Part shown: in pieces, positions 5,907 through 13,972 of the stretch
Layout: every line of letters starts with the position of its first letter
Position numbering within the stretch: the first letter of the stretch is position 1
Assembly (NCBI GenBank): GCA_015492875.1
Contig: WGEI01000584.1
Coordinates: 1-22,919 of the forward strand
Direction of reading: 5' to 3'
Length of the DNA: 22,919 nucleotides
Source: Anaerolineae bacterium
GTDB taxonomy: Bacteria > Chloroflexota > Anaerolineae > Aggregatilineales > Phototrophicaceae
The notes under the pieces: model-generated
Told to the model about the DNA's origin: nothing
What the model saw: only the letters and a program-made list of their open reading frames with translations
Databases searched by the model: none
Translations under genes and position numbers: made by a program

Positions 5907-7742
5907 TTAGAACCCGCCTTTGCCGCCGTCTCCGCCACCGCCATCACCGCCAGTTGCGGGTGCACTTGTGTTGGTCGCTTGCGGGTTCAGGCCAAAGTGG
6001 AACACAACGACATAGCCGCCGGTTGTCGCCATATTGGATGAGCGCATTTGCAGGTTCACCACACTGCCGATTAATGATTCTGGCGTGCCTAGTATGAGCA
6101 TGGCATCCAATGGCCCCCCTGCGAGCCGCGCAGTAGCATCACGGGCGATGTAGTACGAATTGCTTAAATCGGCACTATTACCCCAGCACGTGTTGCGGTC
6201 ACCAGCATTGTCGCAGGTAAAATAGAGTCCATTACTGTCCTGTACAAAATTACCCTCGCTATCGACAACCGCGATGAACGGGTCAAAATCGTTGGTTAGC
6301 GCAATCTGATACACTGAGAAATCTACGCCACTCATTGCTGGCGATATTTGATAGGCGACCGTATCGCCATTAGTATCTTGTGGCGAGAGTTCTAGCCCCT
6401 CTAGGAAGATGACAACTTCGCCGGGTTGGTTATTCGCGCTCGCCACGAAGAATATCACAGAGCTATTTTGGTCAAGGTTATTGGTCATCACGGCTTGTGC
6501 ATTGGACGGCGAGCCAGCTACGACGTCAGTTGTTGGCAAATTTGCGTTATAGGTGGCGGCTTCGGCGCTGTTATCTACGCAGCGTATTGTGCCATCGGCA
6601 TCCATAGCGGCGAGGTAAGGGTCAAAGCCGTTGACGCCCAACGCTGTCACTAAGAAGTTTGCACCCGGCGCAGCATCACGGATGATGAACGTGGTCACGT
6701 TGGGGAATACGCGCCCATCGTCACAGGTGAGCGTCGCCCAACCATCGACCACTTCAACGCTACCGCCGACTGCACCCGTTGCGCCTGTTGTGCCGCCTGT
6801 GCCACCTGTACCGCCTGTTGTGCCGCCTGTGCCGCCACCGGGGAGTGGGGCTGGTGTGGGTTGGCTGGGCGGTTGGACGGGTGGGCTAGATGGCTGTTTA
6901 TCGGCGATGCCTGCATGGAAGACGACGACATAATCGCCAAAAGTCTCCATGCTGGATGAGCGCATCAAGAAATTGATGTATTGGCCAGCGAACTCTGGCG
7001 ATAATGGGAAGGTCAGCATCGCATCGAGTGGGCCGCCGGGCAGTTGGCGATTGCCGCTGCGGGTGATATAGCTGCTCGATAAATCTGACGATTGGCCAAA
7101 GCAGGCGTTCGGGTTGCCGGCATCATCGCAGGCGATATAACTGCCATCATCGAGTTGAACAAAGTTGTATTCACTGTCTACCGTGGCTATAAGTGGGTCA
7201 AAGACGTTGGTGACAGAAATTTGGTAGACCGTTAACGGTACGCCAGAGGCCACCATGCCCGGCGTAATCTGAATGGTGAACGGGTCGCCGATATTATCTG
7301 CCTGTGTGAGCGCCATGCCCTCTAGCAAGACGATGAACTCGCCACCTTGATCTTCATAACCGCCGACGATAATGGTGACATCGGCGAAGGGTTGGCCAGA
7401 ATTATTGCTGAAGGTGATTTGGGCGTTGGTGGCAGAGCCAGCAATGTAGCCTGTTGTGGGCAGGCTGGCGGTGTATGAGGCAACCTCAGGAGTATCATCG
7501 GTACACAGGCCGTTGCCGCTGGCGTCGACGACGGCCAGCACCGGGTCAAAGCCGTTGATACCCATGGCGGTAGCGGTATAGGTGAAGCCAGTGCGCATTT
7601 GCACCACAGTAATCGGTATCCCATTGGTGATGGTACGGCCATTGTCACAGTTGACAGTAACGCCTAAAGGCTCTTGCGCTGTGACACCATACCCCAGCAT
7701 CAAAATAATGAGCAATATAGGTAAGTAACGAAAATATCTCAT
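5907..7742 (-). CDS. Secreted two-module PPC-like repeat protein, paralogue A
   Basis: This is a 611-residue exported protein. I start it at ATG 7740-7742, which has AAGGGG six bases upstream; the GTG just before it is too close. A signal peptide spans 1-22, ending TAQ. Two copies of one module follow: 29-280 and 335-586. Each module has two beta-rich halves marked by a GFDP or VFDP strand leading into VD (65-72, 181-189, 373-381, 487-495), which recalls the bacterial pre-peptidase C-terminal (PPC) sandwich. All eight cysteines are regular: C32-C80 and C340-C388 (48 apart), C205-C214 and C510-C519 (9 apart). A Pro-rich then Gly-Thr-rich linker (281-330) joins the modules, and the tail is Gly/Asp-rich (598-611). 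No protease domain, LPXTG, lipobox or C-terminal membrane helix is seen. Its neighbour at 7857-9572 is a paralogue. Function is unknown; an extracellular binding, matrix or surface role is inferred. Confidence 0.85.
   Translation of the reverse strand: MRYFRYLPILLIILMLGYGVTAQEPLGVTVNCDNGRTITNGIPITVVQMRTGFTYTATAMGINGFDPVLAVVDASGNGLCTDDTPEVASYTASLPTTGYIAGSATNAQITFSNNSGQPFADVTIIVGGYEDQGGEFIVLLEGMALTQADNIGDPFTIQITPGMVASGVPLTVYQISVTNVFDPLIATVDSEYNFVQLDDGSYIACDDAGNPNACFGQSSDLSSSYITRSGNRQLPGGPLDAMLTFPLSPEFAGQYINFLMRSSSMETFGDYVVVFHAGIADKQPSSPPVQPPSQPTPAPLPGGGTGGTTGGTGGTGGTTGATGAVGGSVEVVDGWATLTCDDGRVFPNVTTFIIRDAAPGANFLVTALGVNGFDPYLAAMDADGTIRCVDNSAEAATYNANLPTTDVVAGSPSNAQAVMTNNLDQNSSVIFFVASANNQPGEVVIFLEGLELSPQDTNGDTVAYQISPAMSGVDFSVYQIALTNDFDPFIAVVDSEGNFVQDSNGLYFTCDNAGDRNTCWGNSADLSNSYYIARDATARLAGGPLDAMLILGTPESLIGSVVNLQMRSSNMATTGGYVVVFHFGLNPQATNTSAPATGGDGGGGDGGKGGF
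6783..6833. repeat. Short tandem repeat encoding the Gly-Thr linker
   Basis: A 21-bp sequence at 6783-6803 recurs exactly at 6813-6833 (30-bp period). It is itself built of 9-bp GCCGCCTGT-like units. It encodes Thr-Gly-Gly repeats (about residues 304-320) of the linker. Such a tract can vary in length between strains. Confidence 0.85.
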
Positions 7743-7803
7743 CACTGTCCCCTTTTATAGTGTGCGATACATTAATTATAAGCAGAGTAGGATTTTATGT
7801 GTG

Positions 7804-7836
7804 AGGTGGAGCGCCACAGTGAATGACGCCCCACCT
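7804..7836 (-). terminator. Possible terminator hairpin between the two secreted paralogues
   Basis: AGGTGGAGCG (7804-7813) pairs with CGCCCCACCT (7827-7836) over ten bases with one mismatch and a 13-nt loop. It lies about 20 bp after the stop of the 7857-9572 gene. There is no strong T run after it on the minus strand, so it may instead stabilise the 3' end. The same core (CGCCCCACCT) also occurs at about 15371-15382 in reverse orientation. Confidence 0.5.
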
Positions 7837-7856
7837 ACGGCTTACTGATGTACAGG

Positions 7857-9572
7857 CTACGGTGTGGCGATAACGGCGTGATAGGCCAGATTATAGTAAG
7901 CCGATTGGTTCAGCTGGTTGTTGATGAAGAAATAGTAGGTTTTGTTCAAATCGCTGGGCGAAGGAACAAAACGGATGACGGCGTCTGTGCCGCTGCCATT
8001 GGCGATGGATTGCCGTTGGCGGATGAACGAGCCGTTCATATTGTAAGATTGCCCCCAGCAAGTGACCGCACTAGCATCATCGCACTCGACCGTCTGCCCT
8101 GTGCCGTCTACAACGGGGGCGAGTTGATCATCAACGAGACGCAGGAAGGCGTCAAATGTACCACCACCGGCATCAATGGCATAGGTGGTGACCGAAGCGA
8201 GGTTATCGGTCACGGTAAAGCCTTCATAGGTGCTTAGATTAGCGTTGAAGTCAAAGTACATATCGTTGATGACCAATAGGAATTCGCCATCACGGCCAGC
8301 GTAATCGCCGATGATGATGGAAAGCCGCACTGCTTGGTTGGTATTGTTAGTATAGGCATAGAGCGCATTGGTTGATGAGGACGGAATGCTGCCAGTGGTG
8401 GGCAAATTGGCCTCATAGTCGGAGGCAATGGGTTCATCATCAACGCAAATGATGTTGCCACTAGGCTCTGCGATGACCATCACAGGGTCAAAACCGTTGA
8501 TGCCAAGCGCATAGATGTTGCGCGTTTCGTTGGGCTTGAGCTGTGTGATGAATTCTACCCCATTTTGGAGCGTCACGCCGTTGCTACAGCTAATGCTAAT
8601 GCCATGCTGACCGCCGCTGGGCGGGTTATTGGAAACGACGCCCCCATTGTTATTGCCGCCGCCGTTGTTGTTAGGCGGTGGCGGGTTGTTCTGGTTGCCG
8701 TTATTGGGCACAAATTGCTGTTGCCCGCCCTCAGCAAAGCCCATATGGAGCGCAATCATATATGGTCCATCGTTATTGTTCACGCTCATAAAGCGGAAGA
8801 CCATCTGGTTACCCATAGTGCCGTTGATGTCTATTTGCGCTGGGGCATACTGCAATGCGGCATCTAAGGTATCGCCCGCCACGATATTGCCGCTGCTATC
8901 CGCCACATAGAAACCCGATAATGAGCCGAGATTGGAGCAGGTTGTCGGCGAGCTATCGTCGCATTCGCCAATCAGCGTTTGCGAGGTATCCACCGCGCGG
9001 ATAAACGGGTCCATATTGTCGGTGACGCCAATTTGATAGGCGGTTATTGGAATTGGGCTGCTGACAATCCGCTCATCGAGCGTTATCCCTAGCGCTTGAT
9101 AGCGCATCGCGGGTTGGGGATTAGCGCTGACTGCGGTGGTGTCTAGGCCGTCAATCAAAAGCAGGAATTGGCCATAACGCTGCTGGTAATCGGCGATGAA
9201 AATATCCACACTCGCCGAGCTACCCGTTGAATTGGTGTAGATAACTTGAGCGCTGGTTGTCTGCTCATCGACCTGTGCTGTGGTGGGGAGATTGGTGCGT
9301 ATCCCGGTTGAGGTGGGTTTGTCATCGTTGCAGAATGTACCCTGTGGTGTGACGACGCCGACTACAGGGTCGAAGCCGTCGATGCCCAAAACTGTAATGC
9401 CGATGGTGTCGCCATTGGCAACAGGGGCGAGGGTGAGCAACACTGCGTTGTTGAGTATTGTGCCGTCGCCACAGTCCAAAGACGCCTGTGCCGAGACGCC
9501 GATAGTCGGCATCACGAGCAGAATCACTAGTCCGAATAGTATGAAGAATTTGTGTGAGATATTTCTTAGCAT
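7857..9572 (-). CDS. Secreted two-module PPC-like repeat protein, paralogue B
   Basis: This is a 571-residue exported paralogue of the 5907-7742 product. The ATG at 9570-9572 has AGGGGG six bases upstream. A signal peptide covers about 1-29 (cleavage near VSA-QA). Module 1 spans about 32-280 and module 2 about 326-568, joined by a linker of Asn, Gly and Pro with a PPPP run (281-324). Each module opens with a Cys-x-(D/N)-G motif, then GIDGFDPV or GINGFDPV, a C-x-DD motif, an LPTT motif, a CDD...TC pair and an LDAAL/TDAVI strand. All eight cysteines follow the paralogue's plan: C34-C81 and C329-C376 (47 apart), C204-C212 and C497-C505 (8 apart). There is no Gly-rich tail, anchor or enzyme domain. 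The separate ribosome sites and hairpin suggest the two genes are individually expressed. Function is unknown. Confidence 0.85.
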   Translation of the reverse strand: MLRNISHKFFILFGLVILLVMPTIGVSAQASLDCGDGTILNNAVLLTLAPVANGDTIGITVLGIDGFDPVVGVVTPQGTFCNDDKPTSTGIRTNLPTTAQVDEQTTSAQVIYTNSTGSSASVDIFIADYQQRYGQFLLLIDGLDTTAVSANPQPAMRYQALGITLDERIVSSPIPITAYQIGVTDNMDPFIRAVDTSQTLIGECDDSSPTTCSNLGSLSGFYVADSSGNIVAGDTLDAALQYAPAQIDINGTMGNQMVFRFMSVNNNDGPYMIALHMGFAEGGQQQFVPNNGNQNNPPPPNNNGGGNNNGGVVSNNPPSGGQHGISISCSNGVTLQNGVEFITQLKPNETRNIYALGINGFDPVMVIAEPSGNIICVDDEPIASDYEANLPTTGSIPSSSTNALYAYTNNTNQAVRLSIIIGDYAGRDGEFLLVINDMYFDFNANLSTYEGFTVTDNLASVTTYAIDAGGGTFDAFLRLVDDQLAPVVDGTGQTVECDDASAVTCWGQSYNMNGSFIRQRQSIANGSGTDAVIRFVPSPSDLNKTYYFFINNQLNQSAYYNLAYHAVIATP

Positions 9573-9756
9573 ACATAACCCCCTAAAAGTTGGTGTTGTA
9601 GATAAGGTCTGTCTATCTTCAGTATAGAGCTATGTTGTTCTTTTGCAGCCGCAAATCTGGAAAAAAGTCATAAAAATTTCTCAATACTAAAGCGCACTTA
9701 GCGAATTAGAGGATTTTGGGGTATTGGGTGGGCTTTGGCTATGGCAACGAGTATGT

Positions 9757-10521
9757 TTATAAATGCTCTATGTTGATGTGCTCTATGGTTAAGGACTGTG
9801 CCTGTTCAAGGGGCACAAGGCCAAAACGAAAGCGCCCTTGCGGCGTCACTATGGCGTATTGGTTATCCATCCACGCGACGAACCCTAACGCCCCGCGAAC
9901 GCGCACTTCAGCATCAAGGACGGTTTGGCCATCAACAGCGAAGGTAGCGCGTTGCGGCAGCCATGTTATGGTGTAAGTGTGCGCTTCGGCCAGATAGTGG
10001 GGCGGTAAAAGCGCCTCATGTACCCCTAGCGCCCGCTGGCCAATCAGCCACAAACGGCGATAGAGCCGCTTTGTGCGCATCAACAAGACGCCTAAGGGGG
10101 CGAAGGGTAATAGGCTATAGAATAACGGGCGGCGGGCGTCAAAAGTGGCCGCCTTCCAGCCATAGCCGGGTACATCTAGCGCCAGCGGCATATCGCTGGG
10201 CGGGGCGGCGAAGAAGAACCACACGGCAGCGGGCAAACGCCAACCGCGCTCATTGGGGGCGAAGGGGTGATTCCAGAAGCCGAAGCCGGCTGTGCCGCGC
10301 AGGCTCTCTGCGCTGGCGCTGGCATGGGCGCGCAAGTGCAGTCTCAGCGGTGGCCGATGGCGAAAATCACGGGCGCGGCTGTAGTCGCTAATTTGGGCGT
10401 TGTGGTAGGTTTCGCCCTTCAGCGGTGGTAAGGAGAGCTGGGCGCTGTGTGCATTGCACTGCACTTTGCCGCTGCCCGCTTCGGTGATGATGGCGTTAGG
10501 AATGGGATATGGTGCTTGCAT
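9757..10521 (-). CDS. Unknown protein, possible concanavalin-like beta-sandwich
   Basis: This 254-residue protein has no confident family. It is rich in aromatic and basic residues and has a hydrophobic stretch in its middle (about 128-150, SLLPFAPLGVLLM), with no signal peptide. Two parts look like strands of a concanavalin-A/glycoside-hydrolase-16-type sandwich: GTAGFGFWNHPF with AVWFFFAAPPSDM near 77-110, and FAVDGQTVLDAEVRVRGALG in the second half, a pattern common in LamG/GH16-like folds. No ExDxE catalytic motif is visible, so hydrolase activity is not supported. Codon use resembles the neighbours. The ATG has no strong Shine-Dalgarno sequence, and a long hairpin ends 15 nt upstream of it. 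The gene stands alone on the minus strand, between a paralogue pair and a divergent glycosyltransferase. Confidence 0.65.
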   Translation of the reverse strand: MQAPYPIPNAIITEAGSGKVQCNAHSAQLSLPPLKGETYHNAQISDYSRARDFRHRPPLRLHLRAHASASAESLRGTAGFGFWNHPFAPNERGWRLPAAVWFFFAAPPSDMPLALDVPGYGWKAATFDARRPLFYSLLPFAPLGVLLMRTKRLYRRLWLIGQRALGVHEALLPPHYLAEAHTYTITWLPQRATFAVDGQTVLDAEVRVRGALGFVAWMDNQYAIVTPQGRFRFGLVPLEQAQSLTIEHINIEHL

Positions 10522-10535
10522 GACGGCTTTCTCGT

Positions 10536-10589
10536 GGTGAGAGCATATCGATAATCGGTGAGCGCCTAGTCAGCCGAGATGCTCTCGTC
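10536..10589. promoter_or_regulatory. Strong hairpin upstream of the 9757-10521 gene
   Basis: GAGAGCAT (10539-10546) and ATGCTCTC (10579-10586) pair perfectly, extended by G-U and G-C pairs to about eleven. An inner TCGG/CCGA stem adds to this. On the minus-strand transcript it ends 15 nt before the ATG at 10521, close to where a ribosome binds. There is no T run, so it does not look like an intrinsic terminator. A second weaker hairpin (GGCG at 10632-10635 with CGCC at 10653-10656) lies between it and the promoter at 10694. Confidence 0.5.
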
Positions 10590-10693
10590 GGCAGTGGTGG
10601 GCTGTACCGGCGTAGATATAGTGTAGAGGATGGCGTTTTGTGCTGCAAACGACGCCCCGCCTAGATACTTTGCCCGAATGGCCCCGAAAAAGA

Positions 10694-10723
10694 TTGACAC
10701 CCTGTTGAGAATACCGGTATACT
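10694..10723 (+). promoter_or_regulatory. Sigma70-type promoter for the UGT-like gene
   Basis: TTGACA (10694-10699) matches the -35 consensus exactly and TATACT (10718-10723) is a five-of-six -10 element, with an 18-bp spacer. Transcription would begin near 10730, leaving a leader of about 57 nt. A 10-bp palindrome, ATACCGGTAT (10711-10720), overlaps the -10. Confidence 0.75.
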
Positions 10724-10731
10724 GAATATGA

Positions 10732-10756
10732 TTGTGAATAAAATCACAAAATGTGA
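10732..10756 (+). promoter_or_regulatory. CRP/FNR-family-like operator
   Basis: TTGTGAATAAAATCACAA (10732-10749) is a perfect inverted repeat with TGTGA-N6-TCACA, the classical CRP half-site spacing. A third half-site TGTGA follows at 10752-10756. Because it starts at the expected transcription start, a bound regulator would more likely repress than activate. The regulator itself is not in the window. Confidence 0.55.
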
Positions 10757-10786
10757 TGAAGCGGGTACGGTACGAGAGGGTACTTC

Positions 10787-12049
10787 ATGAAGCACATAGT
10801 GTTTCTGGCGTATGGCACACGGGGCGATGTTCAACCCTATGTGACGCTGGGGCTGGCGTTACAAGCGCGGGGCTATCGTGTGAGCATCGCAGCTAGCGAA
10901 GTTTTTGCCTCGTGGGTTGATGAACTGGGATTAGATTTCCTCCCGCTCAGTTTCGATATTATCCAGATGATGCACACCGAAGACGCGAAAAAGTGGGCAT
11001 CCTATGGCAGTAAGCCGCTATTGGGCTTGCGCTGGGCGAAGCGGCTGGCCGCTAAATACGCCTCTGTGAGCGCGCTAGAGCTAATCAACTACGCCCGCGA
11101 TGCTGATTTGGCCATCAGTAGCGTGACGGCCATCCCCTTTGGCGATTGCGCCGCAGAGCGCTATGGCGTCAAACATATGGCCGCCATTCTCTTCCCCATT
11201 GCGCCCACTGGCGACCCGCGCGCGGTGGCTGTGCCCTTCCGCCCCAAGACCTATAGCCGCCTCAACTGGTTTTCATGTTGGATTAGCGAGTGGATTTTAT
11301 GGTGGATGTCGAAGGATGTTCTCAAGACTATCCGCGCCGAAATTGGCCTGCCACCAATAAACCGCCAAACGCTCGTCAGCCGTCTGCGGCAAATTCCCAC
11401 CATTCACGGCATTAGCGAGCATGTTGTGCCACGCCCGAAGGATTGGCCGCCGCATGTGCACAACACGGGCTACTGGTTTTTAGATGAAAACGGCTGGACG
11501 CCGCCGCAGGATTTGCTCGATTTCCTCGATGCGGACGCGCCGCCAATTTATGTTGGCTTTGGCAGCATGAGCAGTGCCCACGACCCGAAAGAGATAACGC
11601 GCATTATTGTGCGGGCGCTGGAGCAAACGGGGCAGCGCGGCGTGTTGTTAGGCGGTTGGGCTGGTTTGGGAGAGGATATTCCCCTGCCGCCGACGGTCTA
11701 TCGCGTAGATAGCGCGCCTCATAGCTGGTTGTTCCCGCGTATGGCCGCGATTGTGCATCATGGCGGGGCGGGCACAACTGCCGCTGGGTTACGCGCGGGT
11801 AGGCCGAATATCGTTGTGCCGCATCTGGGCGACCAGCCTTTTTGGGGGCGGCGGGTGTATGAGCTGGGCGTTGGGACAAAGCCGATTTTCATCGATAAGC
11901 TCAATGTTAAGCGGTTGGCCAAAGCCATTCAACAGGCGGTCAGCGATACGGCCATGCAAGCGCGGGCGGCGCAACTGGGCGAACAGATACGCCGCGAGAA
12001 CGGCGTGCAAGTTGCGGTGGATATTATCGAGCGCTATTTGGCGGGTTGA
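10787..12049 (+). CDS. UGT-type glycosyltransferase (sterol glucosyltransferase-like)
   Basis: This 420-residue GT-B fold enzyme of the GT1/GT28 type transfers a sugar from a nucleotide donor to a lipid or small acceptor. The N-terminal motif AYGTRGDVQPYVTLGLAL (8-25) is typical of the UGT80/UGT51 sterol glucosyltransferase group. The donor-site region has GFGSM (257-261), HHGGAGTTAAGLRAGRP (324-340), and PHLGDQPFWGRRV, with D349/Q350 as the sugar-binding pair. No signal peptide is seen; a hydrophobic aromatic patch (about 160-174, WFSCWISEWILWW) may touch the membrane. The ATG has AGAGGG about 6 nt upstream. The promoter is near-consensus and overlapped by a CRP-like operator, so expression is probably regulated. 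Its last 16 bp overlap the convergent GT4 gene. The acceptor cannot be named; a hopanoid, glycolipid or carotenoid is possible. Confidence 0.88.
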   Translation: MKHIVFLAYGTRGDVQPYVTLGLALQARGYRVSIAASEVFASWVDELGLDFLPLSFDIIQMMHTEDAKKWASYGSKPLLGLRWAKRLAAKYASVSALELINYARDADLAISSVTAIPFGDCAAERYGVKHMAAILFPIAPTGDPRAVAVPFRPKTYSRLNWFSCWISEWILWWMSKDVLKTIRAEIGLPPINRQTLVSRLRQIPTIHGISEHVVPRPKDWPPHVHNTGYWFLDENGWTPPQDLLDFLDADAPPIYVGFGSMSSAHDPKEITRIIVRALEQTGQRGVLLGGWAGLGEDIPLPPTVYRVDSAPHSWLFPRMAAIVHHGGAGTTAAGLRAGRPNIVVPHLGDQPFWGRRVYELGVGTKPIFIDKLNVKRLAKAIQQAVSDTAMQARAAQLGEQIRRENGVQVAVDIIERYLAG

Positions 12050-13281
12050 GGTGGGCGGCCTTTTATGGCGGCGCGCAGGGCGTCCTCATAGGCATCGGCC
12101 ACGTGCTGCGGGTCATAGTGCTTTTCGGCATAGGCGCGGGCGTTGCGGCTGCATTGTTCGCGCAGGGTTTCATCGTCTAGCAGGCGGGTGATGGCGCTGA
12201 TGAGGCCTTGTGTATCGCCGAATGGCACAGTGAAGCCCCCGCCGCTCTCTGCGATGACTTGTGTCGTGATGCCCTCGATGGCGATGGCGACAGGCGTACC
12301 GCTGGCCAGCGCCTCATACACTTTGGCCTGTAAAAACTTGCGGTTCAAGTCGTGGTTGCGGATTGCCCAAAACGTGAGGTAAGAGGCGTTCCACGCGAGG
12401 GGCATCTCTTCATGCTCAAGCCAATCAATCCAACGTGCCCGCGATAGCTGTGGCGTTTGTAGCCGCTCTTGCACATATGTGCGCTGTACGCCCGTGCCGA
12501 TGAACACAAAGCGCACATCTTCACGGCGATTGAAATGAGCCGCCACATCGAGCATGACCTCAAAATCCATATGCGTGCCAAATGTGCCGATAAATGTCAC
12601 GAGGCGCTCTTGTGGGAGGCCGTATTTTTGGCGAAATGCGGTTGTATCTAACCCCGGGCGAAAGCGCTCTAGGTCTACGGCGTTATAGATAACTCGCCCA
12701 TCGGCCACTTTCCCCAGCCGCGCCTCGACGCTCTCCAGCAGGGGCGGGTGCAAGGCGGTGATGACGGCAGCACCGCGTTGGGTGCGGTTGACCAATGCCC
12801 GAAATAGGCGATAGACGGGATGGCGCTCGTGTAATACGCCAACCGTGAGCAAGTGCTCTGGCCAAAAATCGGAGATATTGACCACATAAGGGATGCGCTT
12901 CAAGCGGCATAAGAACCAGCCGGCCAGCGCGGTGAATACGGGTTGCCCTTCAATCAAGGCGACATCCGCGCGCGGCACACCCAGCCCACGCAGCGCCAGC
13001 ATCATCATCGCGGAGAGCTGTGAGGGCAAGCGGCGGCTGATTTTGGGGCTTGGCGTCGCCCAGAGCCAGCAACGGATGACGTGCATCCCGTCGATTTCTT
13101 CCACATGCACCAAACGGCGGCGATAGCGCGGATGAATGCGCCCCTGTGGGTAGTGGGGCATGGGGGCGAGTACGGTCACTTGGTGGCCGCGCGCCGCCAA
13201 TAGGCGCGCCAAACGGGTGAGGCGCACTGCTGCCGCGCCAGAATCTGGATGAAAATAGTGGGTAACTAGCAGAATGCGCAT
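12034..13281 (-). CDS. Family 4 glycosyltransferase
   Basis: This 415-residue GT-B retaining glycosyltransferase resembles the WcaI/WbuB branch. Its N-terminal motif is THYFHPDSGAAAVRLTRLARLLAARGH in outline (7-33). The hinge has VIYNAVDLERF (197-207), and the donor domain has FIGTFG (230-235), FIGTG (260-264) and the E-x7-E region, AKVYEALASGTPVAIAIEG in outline (319-337). These enzymes use nucleotide-diphospho sugars at the inner face of the membrane for surface polysaccharide or glycolipid assembly. It starts 14 bp after rimI and so is the last gene of the tsaE-tsaB-rimI cluster. Its 3' end overlaps the convergent UGT-like gene by 16 bp. Donor and acceptor are unknown. Confidence 0.88.
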   Translation of the reverse strand: MRILLVTHYFHPDSGAAAVRLTRLARLLAARGHQVTVLAPMPHYPQGRIHPRYRRRLVHVEEIDGMHVIRCWLWATPSPKISRRLPSQLSAMMMLALRGLGVPRADVALIEGQPVFTALAGWFLCRLKRIPYVVNISDFWPEHLLTVGVLHERHPVYRLFRALVNRTQRGAAVITALHPPLLESVEARLGKVADGRVIYNAVDLERFRPGLDTTAFRQKYGLPQERLVTFIGTFGTHMDFEVMLDVAAHFNRREDVRFVFIGTGVQRTYVQERLQTPQLSRARWIDWLEHEEMPLAWNASYLTFWAIRNHDLNRKFLQAKVYEALASGTPVAIAIEGITTQVIAESGGGFTVPFGDTQGLISAITRLLDDETLREQCSRNARAYAEKHYDPQHVADAYEDALRAAIKGRPPQPAK

Positions 13282-13295
13282 CGCTCGCCTCTTCG

Positions 13296-13931
13296 CTAGC
13301 GCTTCAGCATTTGCGATTGGCGCGGATGGGGCTTGTTGGTGTAATCGTCGATGAAGTCGAAGCGGTGGCTAATCTCGGCATAGCGCGCCTTGAAGTGGCG
13401 GACAGCGGCTTCATCCTCTAAGTCCAACCGCATATCATAGGCATCTTCGCCGTTATCGTGGTAATAGCTGGGTTTAATCATGACTTTGCGGAAGCCATAT
13501 TTAAGGTAGAGGTTTTGGGCGATTGTGTTGCTCATGCGCACTTCTAGCACGACATAAGCTGCATGAAGTGCGATTGACTTTTGCACCATTGCGGCCAGTA
13601 GTAGCGCCCCATATCCCCGCCCGCGATGTTTGGGATGGGTGGCGATAGTGCTGATATGCGCTTCATCGGCAATGCTCCATAGTCCGCCATAGCCCACAAT
13701 GTGCCGCTGTACTTGTATGGTGCTTGCGCCCTGCATACGGTGTAATAGCCCGCGTAGCCCGCTGGCGTTGTCGGCGCGGGTTTCTTCTAGCACGGTCATA
13801 TAGCTATAGGGCGCTTCCCCCACTTCATAGCGGTAGGATTGCTCTGACCATGGCATGGAAAAAGATTGGCGGTCTATTTTCGCAACTTCTGGTACATCAT
13901 CGAGGCGCATATAGCGCAAAGTCAACGTCAT
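13296..13931 (-). CDS. rimI: Ribosomal-protein-alanine N-acetyltransferase family protein
   Basis: This is a GNAT acetyltransferase that uses acetyl-CoA to modify protein N-termini; in E. coli RimI acts on S18. The acetyl-CoA loop HPKHRGRGYGALLL is at 99-112, preceded by the strand AHISTIA (91-97), and LEVRMSNTIAQNLYLKYGFRK in outline (129-149) is the RimI-type C-terminal motif. It is longer than typical RimI (about 150 aa): there is an insert near 50-75 and a tail of about 40 residues after 170. Those additions and the absence of biochemistry leave the target open. AGGA lies about 5 nt before the ATG. It lies 41 bp after tsaB and 14 bp before the GT4 gene, and this tsaE-tsaB-rimI order is widely conserved in bacteria. 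Confidence 0.85.
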   Translation of the reverse strand: MTLTLRYMRLDDVPEVAKIDRQSFSMPWSEQSYRYEVGEAPYSYMTVLEETRADNASGLRGLLHRMQGASTIQVQRHIVGYGGLWSIADEAHISTIATHPKHRGRGYGALLLAAMVQKSIALHAAYVVLEVRMSNTIAQNLYLKYGFRKVMIKPSYYHDNGEDAYDMRLDLEDEAAVRHFKARYAEISHRFDFIDDYTNKPHPRQSQMLKR

Positions 13932-13972
13932 GCTATCCTCATGTTCAAGCTGATTGAATGACTGACGATAGG

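Noticed and set aside
6780..6840. Linker repeats as a CRISPR array
   Set aside because: Units are 9-30 bp, contiguous, in frame, and encode a Thr-Gly-Gly linker.
9573..9756. tRNA or small RNA gene in the gap before the 7857-9572 gene
   Set aside because: No cloverleaf arms or strong hairpin; it holds a weak minus-strand TATACT (9621-9626) only.
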